Program-made: the position numbers and the translations under genes
The notes under the pieces: generated by a model
The model's input: only the letters and a program-made list of their open reading frames with translations
Databases searched by the model: none
Told to the model about the DNA's origin: nothing
Assembly: GCF_023703415.1 (NCBI RefSeq)
Contig: NZ_JAGMTU010000009.1
Coordinates: forward strand, 1-64,000
DNA length: 64,000 nt
Direction: 5' to 3'
From: Microbacterium sp. USTB-Y
GTDB lineage: Bacteria; Actinomycetota; Actinomycetes; Actinomycetales; Microbacteriaceae
In this document: one piece after another, positions 33,787 through 42,259 of the stretch
Layout: the number at the start of each line of letters is the position of its first letter
Numbering within the stretch: position 1 is the first letter of the stretch

Positions 33787-33806
33787 CGATACATAGCGAC
33801 ATATCG
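33787..33806. promoter_or_regulatory. Possible PadR operator
   Basis: CGATACATAGCGACATATCG is a partial dyad (CGATA...TATCG) about 40 bp upstream of the PadR gene, next to TTGACT, which could serve as a -35. PadR regulators often bind ATAC...GTAT-like dyads in their own promoters. Weak and tentative. Confidence 0.35.
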
Positions 33807-33847
33807 TTGACTATCGCTCGGGGTGAGCGGGAATCGAGGAGGTCGTC

Positions 33848-34441
33848 ATGGACAACGCATATGGACCGCGCGGATTCGGCGGGCCGGGGTTCGGTCCCGG
33901 AGGAGGGCGAGGCTTCGGCGGACGCCCGGGGATGAACCCGACGGCCGGTCTCTGGGAGGCGATGGAGCACCTGCGCTCCGCCTTCGACCAGCGCCCTCAG
34001 GCCCCGCGCATGGCGCGCGGCGACGTGCGCGCCGCCGTGCTCGCGCTGCTCTCCGAGCAGCCCATGCACGGCTACCAGATCATCCAGGAGATCGAGGAGC
34101 GCAGCGGCGGCTCCTGGAAGCCGAGTGCCGGATCCGTCTATCCCACGCTGCAGCTGCTCGCGGACGAGGGGCTCATCGAGGCCGCCGAGCAGGGCGGTCG
34201 CAAGACGTACTCGCTCACCGAGGCGGGTCGCGCCGTCGCCGACGAGGCCGGCGCCCCTCCGTGGGAGGGCTCCGGCGCTCGCGCGGGCGCGGCGTCGTTC
34301 GGCGCGCTGCCCAAGGCGGGGGTCGACCTCGCGGGGGCTGCGGCGCAGGTCGCGCGCACCGGCACTCCGGAGCAGGTGCAGCAGGCGATCGACGTGCTCG
34401 ACGAAGCGCGTCGCCGTCTGTACGCGATCCTCGCCGACTGA
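33848..34441 (+). CDS. PadR-family transcriptional regulator
   Basis: 197 residues. A Gly/Phe-rich N-terminal tail (RGFGGPGFGPGGGRGFGG) precedes the PadR winged helix at about 58-130. Its motifs are VRAAVLALLSEQPMHGYQII, GSWKPSAGSVYPTLQLLADE and GLIEAAEQGGRKTYSLTEAG. A C-terminal helical part for dimerisation follows. GAGGAGGTCGTC precedes the ATG. The gene ends in TGATG, coupling it to the next short reading frame. Phenolic or drug sensing is usual for the family; the ligand here is unknown. Confidence 0.9.
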   Translation: MDNAYGPRGFGGPGFGPGGGRGFGGRPGMNPTAGLWEAMEHLRSAFDQRPQAPRMARGDVRAAVLALLSEQPMHGYQIIQEIEERSGGSWKPSAGSVYPTLQLLADEGLIEAAEQGGRKTYSLTEAGRAVADEAGAPPWEGSGARAGAASFGALPKAGVDLAGAAAQVARTGTPEQVQQAIDVLDEARRRLYAILAD

Positions 34442-34656
34442 TGGCGGACGATTCGGGAGAGCGACGAAGGGCGGGGGCGGCGTCGGCCGTCCCGCTCCCG
34501 AGGGTCTCGCCGGACGTGCTTGCGCGATTCCGCCGGCTCGACCGCACCGTCGATCGGCCCCTGTGCCCGGTGCTCGGCACGGCGACGGTGCCGGGGATGC
34601 TCGCGCGGTCCCCGCGCGGGAAGATGGGACGGGAGGCGCATCCGCATGGTCGATGA
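34441..34656 (+). CDS. Possible 71-residue protein between PadR and ABC1 kinase
   Basis: The ATG overlaps the PadR stop (TGATG) and the stop overlaps the kinase start region by 11 nt, so the frame bridges the operon exactly. The product is basic and Arg-rich (MADDSGERRRAGAASAVPLP, RFRRLDRTVDRPL). It has no recognisable domain or membrane segment. It could be a real small protein or only a coupling frame. I am not sure it is a gene. Confidence 0.4.
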   Translation: MADDSGERRRAGAASAVPLPRVSPDVLARFRRLDRTVDRPLCPVLGTATVPGMLARSPRGKMGREAHPHGR

Positions 34657-36442
34657 TCGGAGCCCGGGAGCCCCGGCGAAGCCCACAGGCGCGGCCGGAG
34701 ATCAGGCCCCTCCGTTGCGGGCGCGCTACCGGCGGATCCTCGCGTTCGCCGCACGCGTGCTCGTGCAGACCTGGTGGTTCGAGCTCGCTCTGCCGCGGCT
34801 CGGCCTGACCGGAGTCGCCGAGAAGAGCCGGGAGCGCCGGATGCGCACCCTCGCGCAGCGCTTCCACGTGCTCGCGGTCGAGCTGGGCGGACTCATGATC
34901 AAGGTCGGCCAGTTCATGTCGTCGCGGCTGGACGTGCTGCCCCCGGAGATCACCGCCGAGCTCGCCGGCCTGCAGGACGAGGTGCCCGCGGTGCCGGTGC
35001 ATCGGATCCGCGCGCTCGCCGAGGCCGAGCTCGGGGTGCGGCTCGAGCGCGCGTTCGCGTCCTTCGACGAGACGCCCCTCGCCGCCGCATCGCTCGGCCA
35101 GGCGCATCGCGCCCGGTTGTCCGATGAGGACGCGGCGGTGACCGGGTTCGCCGACGTCGTCGTGAAAGTGCAGCGCCCCGGGATCGATCAGGTCGTCGCG
35201 ACCGATCTCGCCGCCCTCCGCCGGGTCGGCGGGTGGCTGCGCCGCATCCGGTTCGTCGCCGACCGGGTCGATGCGCCCGCTCTCGTCGAGGAGTTCGCGC
35301 AGACCAGCCTCGAGGAGATCGACTACCTGCACGAGGCTGCCGCCGCGGAGCGGTTCGCCGAGAACTTCGCGGGGGATCCGCGGGTCGACGCGCCGGCCGT
35401 GGCCTGGGAGCGCACCACCCGTCGCGTGCTCACGCTCGCCGACGTCACCGCGATCAAGATCAACGACGTCGACGCCCTGCGCGCGGCGGGCATCGACCCG
35501 GCCGACGTGGCGCGGGTGTTCGCCGAGGTCATGTTCGACCAGCTCTTCACGCACGGGTTCGTGCACGCGGATCCGCATCCGGGGAACATCTTCGTGACGC
35601 CGCACCGCGCGGGCGGGGTCGGGATGCCGGGCGCCGCACCGCCGGTGCCGGGCTCGGCGACCGGCGCCGATGCGGCGCACCCGGCCTGGCGCCTCACGTT
35701 CATCGACTTCGGGATGATGGCCGAGGTTCCGGAGGGAATCCGGCACGGGCTGCGCACGCTCTTCATCGCCGCGGCCTCCCGCGACGGGAAGGGCATGGTC
35801 GCGGCCGCCCAGGAGATCGGCGTGCTCATGCCGTCCGCCGAGAACCGCGAGCTCGAACGGGCGCTCAGTGCCCTGTTCGCGCGGTTCGGCGGGATGGGCT
35901 TCGCCGAGCTCCGCGATGTGGATCCGCGCGAGTTCCAGGGCTTCGCCGACGAGTTCGGCGACACGATGCGCTCGCTGCCCGTGCAGCTGCCCGAGGGACT
36001 CCTCCTGCTCATCCGGGCGGTGTCGCTCACCTCAGGCATGTGCAGCGGGCTGGATCCGCAGTTCAACATCTGGGAGTCGATCGAGCCCTACGCCACCCGG
36101 CTGCTGACCGACGAGAGCGGCAACGTCGTGCGGGACTTGTCTCAGCAGGCCGTGTCGAACGCGGGCATCCTCTGGCGGCTGCCGAAGCGGATCGACGACA
36201 TCATCACCCGGGTCGACGAGGGATCCGTCACCTTCGACACCTCGCGGATCGAGCGCCGTCTGGACCGGATCGACGGACTCGTCCGGCGCGGTGTCTCGGC
36301 GCTCCTGTTCGCGGCGCTGCTCATCGGCGGAGCCGTGGTGCTCACGGCGAACCCGGTGCTGGGCACCGTGCTGATGAGTGTGTCGGCGCTGCCGCTGCTG
36401 CACGCGCTGTTCGCGGGGCTGTTCCGGCGGGGACCCCGCTGA
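34646..36442 (+). CDS. ABC1/UbiB-family atypical kinase (AarF type)
   Basis: 598 residues. The N-terminal KxGQ motif reads IKVGQFMSSRLDVLPPEI. The Ala-rich loop AAASLGQAHRA replaces the normal Gly loop, VVKVQRPG holds the ATP-site lysine, VHADPHPGNIFVT is the catalytic loop and FIDFGMM the metal-binding motif. Two C-terminal transmembrane helices (about 550-590, LLFAALLIGGAVVL) anchor it. The family supports quinone biosynthesis or lipid transport through ATPase or kinase activity. The ATG at 34646 follows GGGAGGCGC. It probably forms an operon with PadR. Confidence 0.92.
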   Translation: MVDDRSPGAPAKPTGAAGDQAPPLRARYRRILAFAARVLVQTWWFELALPRLGLTGVAEKSRERRMRTLAQRFHVLAVELGGLMIKVGQFMSSRLDVLPPEITAELAGLQDEVPAVPVHRIRALAEAELGVRLERAFASFDETPLAAASLGQAHRARLSDEDAAVTGFADVVVKVQRPGIDQVVATDLAALRRVGGWLRRIRFVADRVDAPALVEEFAQTSLEEIDYLHEAAAAERFAENFAGDPRVDAPAVAWERTTRRVLTLADVTAIKINDVDALRAAGIDPADVARVFAEVMFDQLFTHGFVHADPHPGNIFVTPHRAGGVGMPGAAPPVPGSATGADAAHPAWRLTFIDFGMMAEVPEGIRHGLRTLFIAAASRDGKGMVAAAQEIGVLMPSAENRELERALSALFARFGGMGFAELRDVDPREFQGFADEFGDTMRSLPVQLPEGLLLLIRAVSLTSGMCSGLDPQFNIWESIEPYATRLLTDESGNVVRDLSQQAVSNAGILWRLPKRIDDIITRVDEGSVTFDTSRIERRLDRIDGLVRRGVSALLFAALLIGGAVVLTANPVLGTVLMSVSALPLLHALFAGLFRRGPR

Positions 36443-36453
36443 TCGAGCCTCGG

Positions 36454-36502
36454 CACGACGAAGGGCGCACGACCGGATCGCGGTCGTGCGCCCTTCGTCG
36501 TG
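36454..36502. terminator. 22-bp perfect bidirectional hairpin terminator
   Basis: The arm 36454-36475 (CACGACGAAGGGCGCACGAC plus CG) is perfectly complementary to 36481-36502, with a 5-nt loop GATCG. It lies between convergent genes ending at 36442 and 36511, so it can serve both. Confidence 0.88.
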
Positions 36503-36510
36503 TTGCGGCG

Positions 36511-38340
36511 TCAGTCCTCGCCGACGCGGGTGCGGCGTCGTGCGAGCAGCAGCACACCGGCGGCGATCACGATCGCACCGGCGATGCCGAGCCCGATCGG
36601 CGCCGCGGATCCGGTGGTCGCGAGGGTGCCCGAGACTCCGGATCCGGATCCGTTGGACGCCGAACCGGACCCGGCCGACCCCGATCCGGGAGTCGTGCCG
36701 GTTCCGTCGCCGCCGCCCGCGTCCGCCACCGTGAAGGCGGCCGAGGCGACCGGGGTGCCGTTGAACGACACGGTCACCGTGTGCGCCCCGGCGGGCAGAG
36801 AGGCCGGCAGTGCGGCCTGCAGGGTGAAGGCGCCGGCGGCATCCGTGCTGCCCGTGCCCAGTGACACCGGGTCGGAGTGCACCTCGACCGCGAAGCCCGA
36901 GGCGTCGGCGGCGAGGCCGTTCGCGGTGACCGTGACGGCGCCCCCCGGCCGCAGCGCGCCGGTGATCGCGACGGCGCCCCGCACGGCGGCGGGGTCGGCG
37001 ATGACGACCGGCGTTCCGGTGGAGGCGGTCGACCCGATCGCGTTGTGCGCGGTGACCGTGAGCGCGTACGAACCGGGGGCGACCCCGTCGAACGTGAACG
37101 ACGTGGCGCGGGCGTCGACCTCGGCCGACCGGGCGGCGCCGAGCGCGACGGTGTAGCCGGTGAGCGCCGAGCCGCCGTCGGCGGGCGCCGACCACGAGAT
37201 CGCGACGTGGGAGCCGGCGGGCGACGTGCCGCCGACGACGGCGAGCGGAGCGGCGGGAGCGGCGGGAGCCGTGGGGGCGGGCACGTTCCGCAGGCGGTAC
37301 TCGGTCATGTACGCGAGCTTGCCGGGCTTGGCGTCGGAGTACGGCTTCGCGAGCTTCGCCCACTCGCCCTTGCCCTCGGCCTTGCCGTCGTTCCAGGCGC
37401 CGAGCACGCTGAGGTCGCCCGCGGTGTAGCCGGACTGCGGGTCGACGACGGCGCCCGCGCCGAGCGCGACCTGCGCCTGGGAGAGCTGCTTGACGAGCGC
37501 GAGGGATCCGGCCCAGTCGTCCTGGTTCCAGCCGGCGACGGGGATGTCCGTGCGCGTGCGCAGCCAGGTGCCCCAGTAGAACTCCTGGAACGGCACGGCG
37601 CCGTCGGCGGCGTAGCCGATGTCGCGCGCGAAGTAGAGGATGCTGCGGAAGCGGTCGTCCTCGAAGTTCGCCAGCCCCACGTTCGCGGGCAGTTGCGAGG
37701 GCGTGATCGCCTCGCCGTCCACGTCGCGCAGCCAGGTCCACTTGTTCGCCTGCATCGCGGCCCAGAAGTCCGCATCCGACAGGCCGGAGAGGTTGCCGAG
37801 CACGCGCAGGCGCACGTGCACATCGGGACCGCTGTTCTCCTGGAAAGAGGTGAGCGTGTGGTGTCCGTCCGTGAGGTACAGCACGCCCTTCGGGCCGATC
37901 ACGACGGTCTTCATCGGGGCGATCGTGTCGGCCGTCTCGCTGCCGACCGGGACCGTGCAGGTGAAGGTGGACGGATCCGTCAGCGTCGCGCCCGGCTGGG
38001 CGCTCGCGGCGTCCTGCTGGCCGTTGGCCTCGCACCAGTCGGCGAACTTCTTGTTGATCGCGTCCTTCGAGAGAGCGGCGTCGTAGCGGCCGAGCTTGTA
38101 GTAGACCTCGTCGTAGCCGAGCGAGGGCTGGGTCGGGTGCACGTCGCCGACGCGCACGTCGAGCAGTTCGCCCACGGGAGCGCACAGGTCGCGGAGGTCG
38201 CCGACGGAGCACGAGGCGTCCTTGACGTCGGTGGGCGTCTCCGCGGCGGAGGCGGGGACGGCGGCGAGGACGGATCCGCCGAGGGCGAGGAAGGAGGCGA
38301 GCGCGACGGCGAGCGTGCGACGCGAGCGGAGCAGGGGCAC
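36511..38340 (-). CDS. Exported, wall-anchored protein with a ParB/Srx-like domain
   Basis: 609 residues. Signal peptide at 1-36 ending ASAAET. Residues about 45-330 are a ParB-like nuclease-type domain (ParBc_2 pattern), with LGYDEVYYKLGRYD and the core IGPKGVLYLTDGHHTLTSF. A fibronectin-III domain (about 360-450, ISWSAPADGGSALTGYTVAL) and an Ig-like domain follow, then a Gly/Ser linker. The sorting signal is LATTG, a transmembrane helix, then RRRTRVGED. Start GTG 38338-38340 has GGAGACCTCC upstream. A ParB-like fold outside the cell is unusual; its substrate is unknown. Confidence 0.85.
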   Translation of the reverse strand: MPLLRSRRTLAVALASFLALGGSVLAAVPASAAETPTDVKDASCSVGDLRDLCAPVGELLDVRVGDVHPTQPSLGYDEVYYKLGRYDAALSKDAINKKFADWCEANGQQDAASAQPGATLTDPSTFTCTVPVGSETADTIAPMKTVVIGPKGVLYLTDGHHTLTSFQENSGPDVHVRLRVLGNLSGLSDADFWAAMQANKWTWLRDVDGEAITPSQLPANVGLANFEDDRFRSILYFARDIGYAADGAVPFQEFYWGTWLRTRTDIPVAGWNQDDWAGSLALVKQLSQAQVALGAGAVVDPQSGYTAGDLSVLGAWNDGKAEGKGEWAKLAKPYSDAKPGKLAYMTEYRLRNVPAPTAPAAPAAPLAVVGGTSPAGSHVAISWSAPADGGSALTGYTVALGAARSAEVDARATSFTFDGVAPGSYALTVTAHNAIGSTASTGTPVVIADPAAVRGAVAITGALRPGGAVTVTANGLAADASGFAVEVHSDPVSLGTGSTDAAGAFTLQAALPASLPAGAHTVTVSFNGTPVASAAFTVADAGGGDGTGTTPGSGSAGSGSASNGSGSGVSGTLATTGSAAPIGLGIAGAIVIAAGVLLLARRRTRVGED

Positions 38341-38484
38341 GGAGGTCTCCAGGGAACGGGGGAAGGGGAGTCCCTCCGAGCCTGGCCAGCCGAGGCGGAC
38401 GGCTGGTTGCGGCCGGGTGAACAGCGGATGACCGCCGACGCGCACGGCCCGTGCCGGAGCACGATCCCGGTCCAAGCGTGCGAG

Positions 38485-39714
38485 TCAGTCGGCTCGGCGG
38501 ACGCGCAGCACGAGCGCGATCAGCGACAGCACGATCACGACGACGCCGTAACCGACGCAGACGGTTCCCAGCCCCACCTCGGCGACGAGCACTCCGGCGA
38601 CGACCGCAGGAACGCCGAAGGCGAGGTACGCGAGCAGGTACAGCACCGCGAAGGCGTCGGCGCGCTGAGTCGCCGGGATGCGCGGGGCGAGGGATCCGAC
38701 GACGCCGAAGAACGCGGTGCCGAAGCCCATCCCCGTCACTGCGGCCGCCACCAGATACGCCGGCAGCGAGCCGAGCCCGAGTGCGAGCAGGGAGAGAGCG
38801 GTGCCCGCGGCGAGTGCGGCGGCGCCGAAGATCACGATCGTGCGAGCGGAGCGGTGCCGGATCGCGAAGGCGGTGACGGCGCCGACGCCCGCGAGGAGCG
38901 CGACGGCCAGCCCCTGCCACAGGTGCGCGGCGCCGCCGAGCTCGCCGCGGACGATGCTCGCTCCGAGCGAGAGGAACAGCCCGCCGGTCGCCCAGCCGGC
39001 GATGACCGCGGGCGCGGCCCGCCAGAACTCGGCGCGGATCCCGGCGGGAACCGAGAGGCGGAAGCGCAGGGACGCCCAGGCCCCGGGAAGCAGCGGCGCG
39101 GTCTCGGGGGCGATGAGCACGAGCGCGGCGATCACGAGATACACGGCCGCGAGGGGCGTGAACACCTCGGGCAGCGCCTCTGCCGTGGCATCGAGGGCGA
39201 GGGCGGCGACGAGAGCGCCCGCGGCGAGCCCGATCCCGGGGCTCAGCGCGTTCCAGAGCGCCGCCGTCCCGGGGCGGGCCGGCGGCGCGAGGTCGAGCAC
39301 CGTCGCGGAGAGGGAGGCGATGAGCAGGCCGCTCGCGACGCCCTGCAGGATCCGCGCGAGCACGAGCAGCAGCACGGATCCGGCGTTCCCGAACAGCAGC
39401 ATGCTGCCCGCGAGCAGGACGAGCCCTGTCACGATCACGGGGCGGCGTCCGATGTGGTCGGAGAGCGACCCGGCGGCGAGCAGCGTGAGCAGCAGGGCGG
39501 CCGCGTAGACGGCGAACACGACGGTGATCACGATCGCATCGAAGCCGAGATGCTGCGCCAGCACCGGGTAGAAGGGAGAGGGGGCGCTCGCTCCCGCCAT
39601 CATCAGGATCTGGGCGACGATCGCGAGGACGAACCCGAAGCGCGTGCGCACGGGCCGCCCGGGCAGGGCGGCGGGCTCCGGGATCCGCGGCGTCGCGATC
39701 GGCTGGGTGGTCAT
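38485..39714 (-). CDS. Major facilitator superfamily transporter
   Basis: 409 residues with 12 predicted transmembrane helices. The MFS loop 2-3 motif is LAAGSLSDHIGRRPVIVTGL. TM4-5 carry ILQGVASGLLIASLSATVLD. The C-terminal half repeats the pattern (GMGFGTAFFGVVGSLAPRIP). Probably a proton-driven drug or metabolite exporter. Divergent from the ArsR-type gene at 39797, with two palindromic operators between, so it is probably repressed by that regulator and induced by its own substrate. Confidence 0.9.
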   Translation of the reverse strand: MTTQPIATPRIPEPAALPGRPVRTRFGFVLAIVAQILMMAGASAPSPFYPVLAQHLGFDAIVITVVFAVYAAALLLTLLAAGSLSDHIGRRPVIVTGLVLLAGSMLLFGNAGSVLLLVLARILQGVASGLLIASLSATVLDLAPPARPGTAALWNALSPGIGLAAGALVAALALDATAEALPEVFTPLAAVYLVIAALVLIAPETAPLLPGAWASLRFRLSVPAGIRAEFWRAAPAVIAGWATGGLFLSLGASIVRGELGGAAHLWQGLAVALLAGVGAVTAFAIRHRSARTIVIFGAAALAAGTALSLLALGLGSLPAYLVAAAVTGMGFGTAFFGVVGSLAPRIPATQRADAFAVLYLLAYLAFGVPAVVAGVLVAEVGLGTVCVGYGVVVIVLSLIALVLRVRRAD

Positions 39715-39729
39715 GGCGGCTCCTCATCT

Positions 39730-39795
39730 GTTCGAGAATTCTCGAACGATGTGCACGCTACTCGCCTGGCTCGGAATGTTCAAGTATTATCGAAC
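39730..39795. promoter_or_regulatory. Two operators for the ArsR-type regulator
   Basis: GTTCGAGAATTCTCGAAC (39730-39747) is a perfect 18-bp palindrome. GTTCAAGTATTATCGAAC (39778-39795) is a degenerate copy that includes the TATTAT -10 box of the regulator. The spacing places one site near the MFS start and one on the regulator's own promoter, fitting control of both and autoregulation. Confidence 0.8.
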
Positions 39796-39796
39796 C

Positions 39797-40117
39797 ATGC
39801 CAGGGGCCGTCGACCTTCCGCACCCGGAGCGCTCCGAGATCGAGCTCACAGCGGTGCTCTTCGCGCTCAGCGACCCCGAGCGCCTGTCGATCGCCCGCCA
39901 GCTCGTCGACGGCCCGCTGGACATGGCGGCGTGCCACGCGACGGATCCGAACCTGCCGAAGTCGACGAAGTCGCACTTCATGAAGGTGCTGCGGGAGGCA
40001 GGGGTGCTCCGCAACGAACCCCACGGACGTCGCCGCATCCTGACGCTCCGCCGGGACGACCTCGACGCGAGGTTCCCGGGCCTGCTCGACGCCGTGCTGG
40101 GCTCGACCGACGCCTGA
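39797..40117 (+). CDS. ArsR-type winged-helix regulator
   Basis: 106 residues. ELTAVLFALSDPERLSIARQ LVDG is the ArsR 'FKALADPTRLxIL' helix. The recognition helix is in LPKSTKSHFMKVLREAGVLR, and the wing is NEPHGRRRILTLRRDDLDAR. It contains one Cys (ACHATD) in the region where metal sensors have CxC, so metal sensing looks unlikely. TATTAT with 6 nt to the ATG and no Shine-Dalgarno indicates a leaderless mRNA. Confidence 0.88.
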   Translation: MPGAVDLPHPERSEIELTAVLFALSDPERLSIARQLVDGPLDMAACHATDPNLPKSTKSHFMKVLREAGVLRNEPHGRRRILTLRRDDLDARFPGLLDAVLGSTDA

Positions 40118-40150
40118 GACCGGGGCGCTCGGCGACCCCGACGCGCGAGG

Positions 40151-40621
40151 TCAGTCCGCCGTGATCTCCTGCACCGTGATGCGCGTGGTCCCGGACGCAT
40201 CGGTGGTCTCGTAGCGCACGGGCATCCCCGGATGCGCGAGCGCGAACCAGAACACCGCGCCGCCGTCGTCGTCGCTCACGGTGTACCGCAGGCACTCGAG
40301 GCGCCCGAGCGGGTGCTCGATCGTGTCGTCGGCGACCGCCGTGCGGTCGGCGGGGAATGCGGCGTGCGCCTGCAGCGCCCGCCAGGAGACCCGTCCGCCG
40401 GTCGCCGTCTCGGGCGCTCCCACGGGGTGGCTCTCCAGCAGCACGTCCTCGTCGCGGCCCTCGGAGTAGCGGCTGATCCGCTCCGAGGCCGTGCCGTCGG
40501 GGGCTTCGATCCGCACCCGGATCACGGCTCCGTCGCGCAGTGCGGCGCGGATCTCGTCGGCGGTGAACGGCGTCGGCAGCAGCCCCTCGGCGACGACATG
40601 CGGATCCGGGTTCTCGGTCAT
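40151..40621 (-). CDS. Hypothetical soluble protein
   Basis: 156 residues, no signal peptide or membrane helix. N-terminal TPFTADEIRAALRDGAVIRV is followed by a beta-rich body (VRIEAPDGTASERISRYSEG, RYTVSDDDGGAVFWFALAHP, TRITVQEITAD). The pattern suggests an all-beta fold of the kind seen in small conserved actinobacterial proteins. I do not recognise a family. Short intergenic gaps on both sides; nothing in the neighbours indicates a job. Confidence 0.75.
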   Translation of the reverse strand: MTENPDPHVVAEGLLPTPFTADEIRAALRDGAVIRVRIEAPDGTASERISRYSEGRDEDVLLESHPVGAPETATGGRVSWRALQAHAAFPADRTAVADDTIEHPLGRLECLRYTVSDDDGGAVFWFALAHPGMPVRYETTDASGTTRITVQEITAD

Positions 40622-40741
40622 GCGGTCAGGATAGGCCCCGAGCCGAGGGGCTGCCAGATTCCGGTCCTGAGAAGCGTCAAGAGGGGGAGCGCCGATCCCC
40701 GAGAGGACGGACCGCGTCCCGCGCTCAGGGCGTCGCTCTGC

Positions 40742-42139
40742 TCAGGGCGTGGGCGAGGGGCTCTTCCACGGGCTGTCGTAGCGCCCGTTGCGGTCGTCGT
40801 ACCCCGGCGGCGCGTCGAAACGGGTCGCGGTGAGATCGCGCGGCAGCAGGCTGAAGCCCTGCCAGTGCAGCTCCATGGGCGACTGGTCCTCATCCCGGGG
40901 CACGTGGTGGAACCCGACCGCCACCCACGACACCACGTCCGAGAGCGCCCGGTCCGCACCGCGCTCGACGAACTCGCGCACCCCGCTGCCGCAGTCGCCC
41001 GGGTTCTTCGTCGCGTACTTCTGGCAGGCGTCGAAGTCCGTGAACGCGACGTCGTAGCCCGCCGTCGCACCGTGCCGATGATCGTCCGAGAACACGAATC
41101 CGTCGGTGCGCGCGAGCTCGATCTGGTACGAGATCGGGTGCCCGTCGCTGTTCTCCACGGCGGGGTTCAGCACCTGCCACCAGCGGCGGTCCTGCCACTG
41201 CGCGAGCGCCGGATCCGGGATCGGGGTGAGGGATCCGTTCAGCACGGGGGCCTTCGCGCCGTCCGCTCCGGTCGGGGTCGCGTCGTACTGCTGCACGGCG
41301 AGTCCGCCCGTGCCGTCGAGCGCCCAGTGCACGCGCCAGACCGCGTTGTGGGAGTGGCTCGCCGCGTACTCGTGATCGCCCACGTCGGATCCGTGGTCCG
41401 CGTCGGTGAAGTCGTTGGGGGAGAGATCGCCTGTCGCGCCGAGCTGAACAGCGATGGATCCGTCGGCGCCGAACGTGTATTGCGTGACGTACTCGTACCA
41501 GCCGACGCGCGAGATCGTGGACAGCCGCCAGTCGGTACGGCGGGCATCGGCCTGGGGCTGGGTCGCCCAGGCGCTGGAGTGGTACGAGAGGCCGCCGTCG
41601 ACCTGCTCGGAGCACAGCACCTTCCTGGTGCGCGTTTTCCCGTAAGCGCCGTCGTCGATGTCGGGGAGCGCCGTGGACAGCCGGTCGCCCGTGCAGGAGG
41701 CGTCGTCCAGCGCCAGCATCTTGGTGCCGCCGAAACCGGCCTCGGTGATGTCGTGGGTGGTGCTGTCGCCGGTGTCATAGGGCACCTCGAGCTGGGAGAG
41801 CGAGAGGGAGGAGATGACTCGGATGGGCCGGGCGTCGGGCGGCGCGAGGCGGATGTCGGAGAGCATCAGCCCCCGTTTCGGATCCACGTTCCAGCAGAGG
41901 CTCCAGACCGCGCCGCTGGAGAGGGTGCGGGTGAGGCGCTGGGCGGGGCCGATCTTGCCGCCGGTGCCGATCTCGGCGGCCGGCGCCGTGCACGGGGCGG
42001 ACGCCGCGGACGTCGTCGCCGTCGTCTCCGGCGCTGTGCCGGTGCAGGCTGCCAGCAGCAGAGCGCCGCAGGCCGCTCCCACGATGGCGAGACGTGCGCG
42101 CGATGCGCCCCTCGGCTTCCGCGCAGCGATGCGCATCAT
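40742..42139 (-). CDS. Copper-amine-oxidase-like lipoprotein with altered cofactor motif
   Basis: 465 residues. Signal peptide with lipobox LLAAC; lipidated Cys32. The body tracks the copper amine oxidase catalytic domain: GLMLSDIRLAPPDARPIRVI, LSLSQLEVPYDTGD, a VLCSEQVDGGLSYH segment, HSHNAVWRVHW (first two copper His, 262 and 264), and VAVGFHHVPRDED (third His). The cofactor site should read Asn-Tyr-Asp/Glu; here it is GWYEYV, with Trp214 before Tyr215. N-terminal domains of true oxidases are absent. It may be a degenerate or variant oxidase, or a copper-binding surface protein. ATG follows a GGGGGAAG stretch. Confidence 0.8.
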   Translation of the reverse strand: MMRIAARKPRGASRARLAIVGAACGALLLAACTGTAPETTATTSAASAPCTAPAAEIGTGGKIGPAQRLTRTLSSGAVWSLCWNVDPKRGLMLSDIRLAPPDARPIRVISSLSLSQLEVPYDTGDSTTHDITEAGFGGTKMLALDDASCTGDRLSTALPDIDDGAYGKTRTRKVLCSEQVDGGLSYHSSAWATQPQADARRTDWRLSTISRVGWYEYVTQYTFGADGSIAVQLGATGDLSPNDFTDADHGSDVGDHEYAASHSHNAVWRVHWALDGTGGLAVQQYDATPTGADGAKAPVLNGSLTPIPDPALAQWQDRRWWQVLNPAVENSDGHPISYQIELARTDGFVFSDDHRHGATAGYDVAFTDFDACQKYATKNPGDCGSGVREFVERGADRALSDVVSWVAVGFHHVPRDEDQSPMELHWQGFSLLPRDLTATRFDAPPGYDDRNGRYDSPWKSPSPTP

Positions 42140-42212
42140 CGGCTTCCCCCCCCCGGGTGCTTCCTCGATGCCGACAGCCTAGCGGCACCGGAATATCGGT
42201 TGGAACGGAGGA

Positions 42213-42243
42213 GGGGCGGCGGCCCTGAACGGACCGCCGCCCC
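42213..42243 (-). terminator. 10-bp GC hairpin terminator of the surface-protein gene
   Basis: GGGGCGGCGG (42213-42222) and CCGCCGCCCC (42234-42243) pair perfectly with an 11-nt loop, 17 nt downstream of the stop of the 42260 gene. Confidence 0.7.
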
Positions 42244-42259
42244 CCTCATCCTTCCCGGA

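Noticed and set aside
41239..41778. Alternative minus-strand frame inside the copper-amine-oxidase-like gene
   Set aside because: Thr/Pro/Arg-rich shadow frame; the chosen frame has a lipobox and family motifs.
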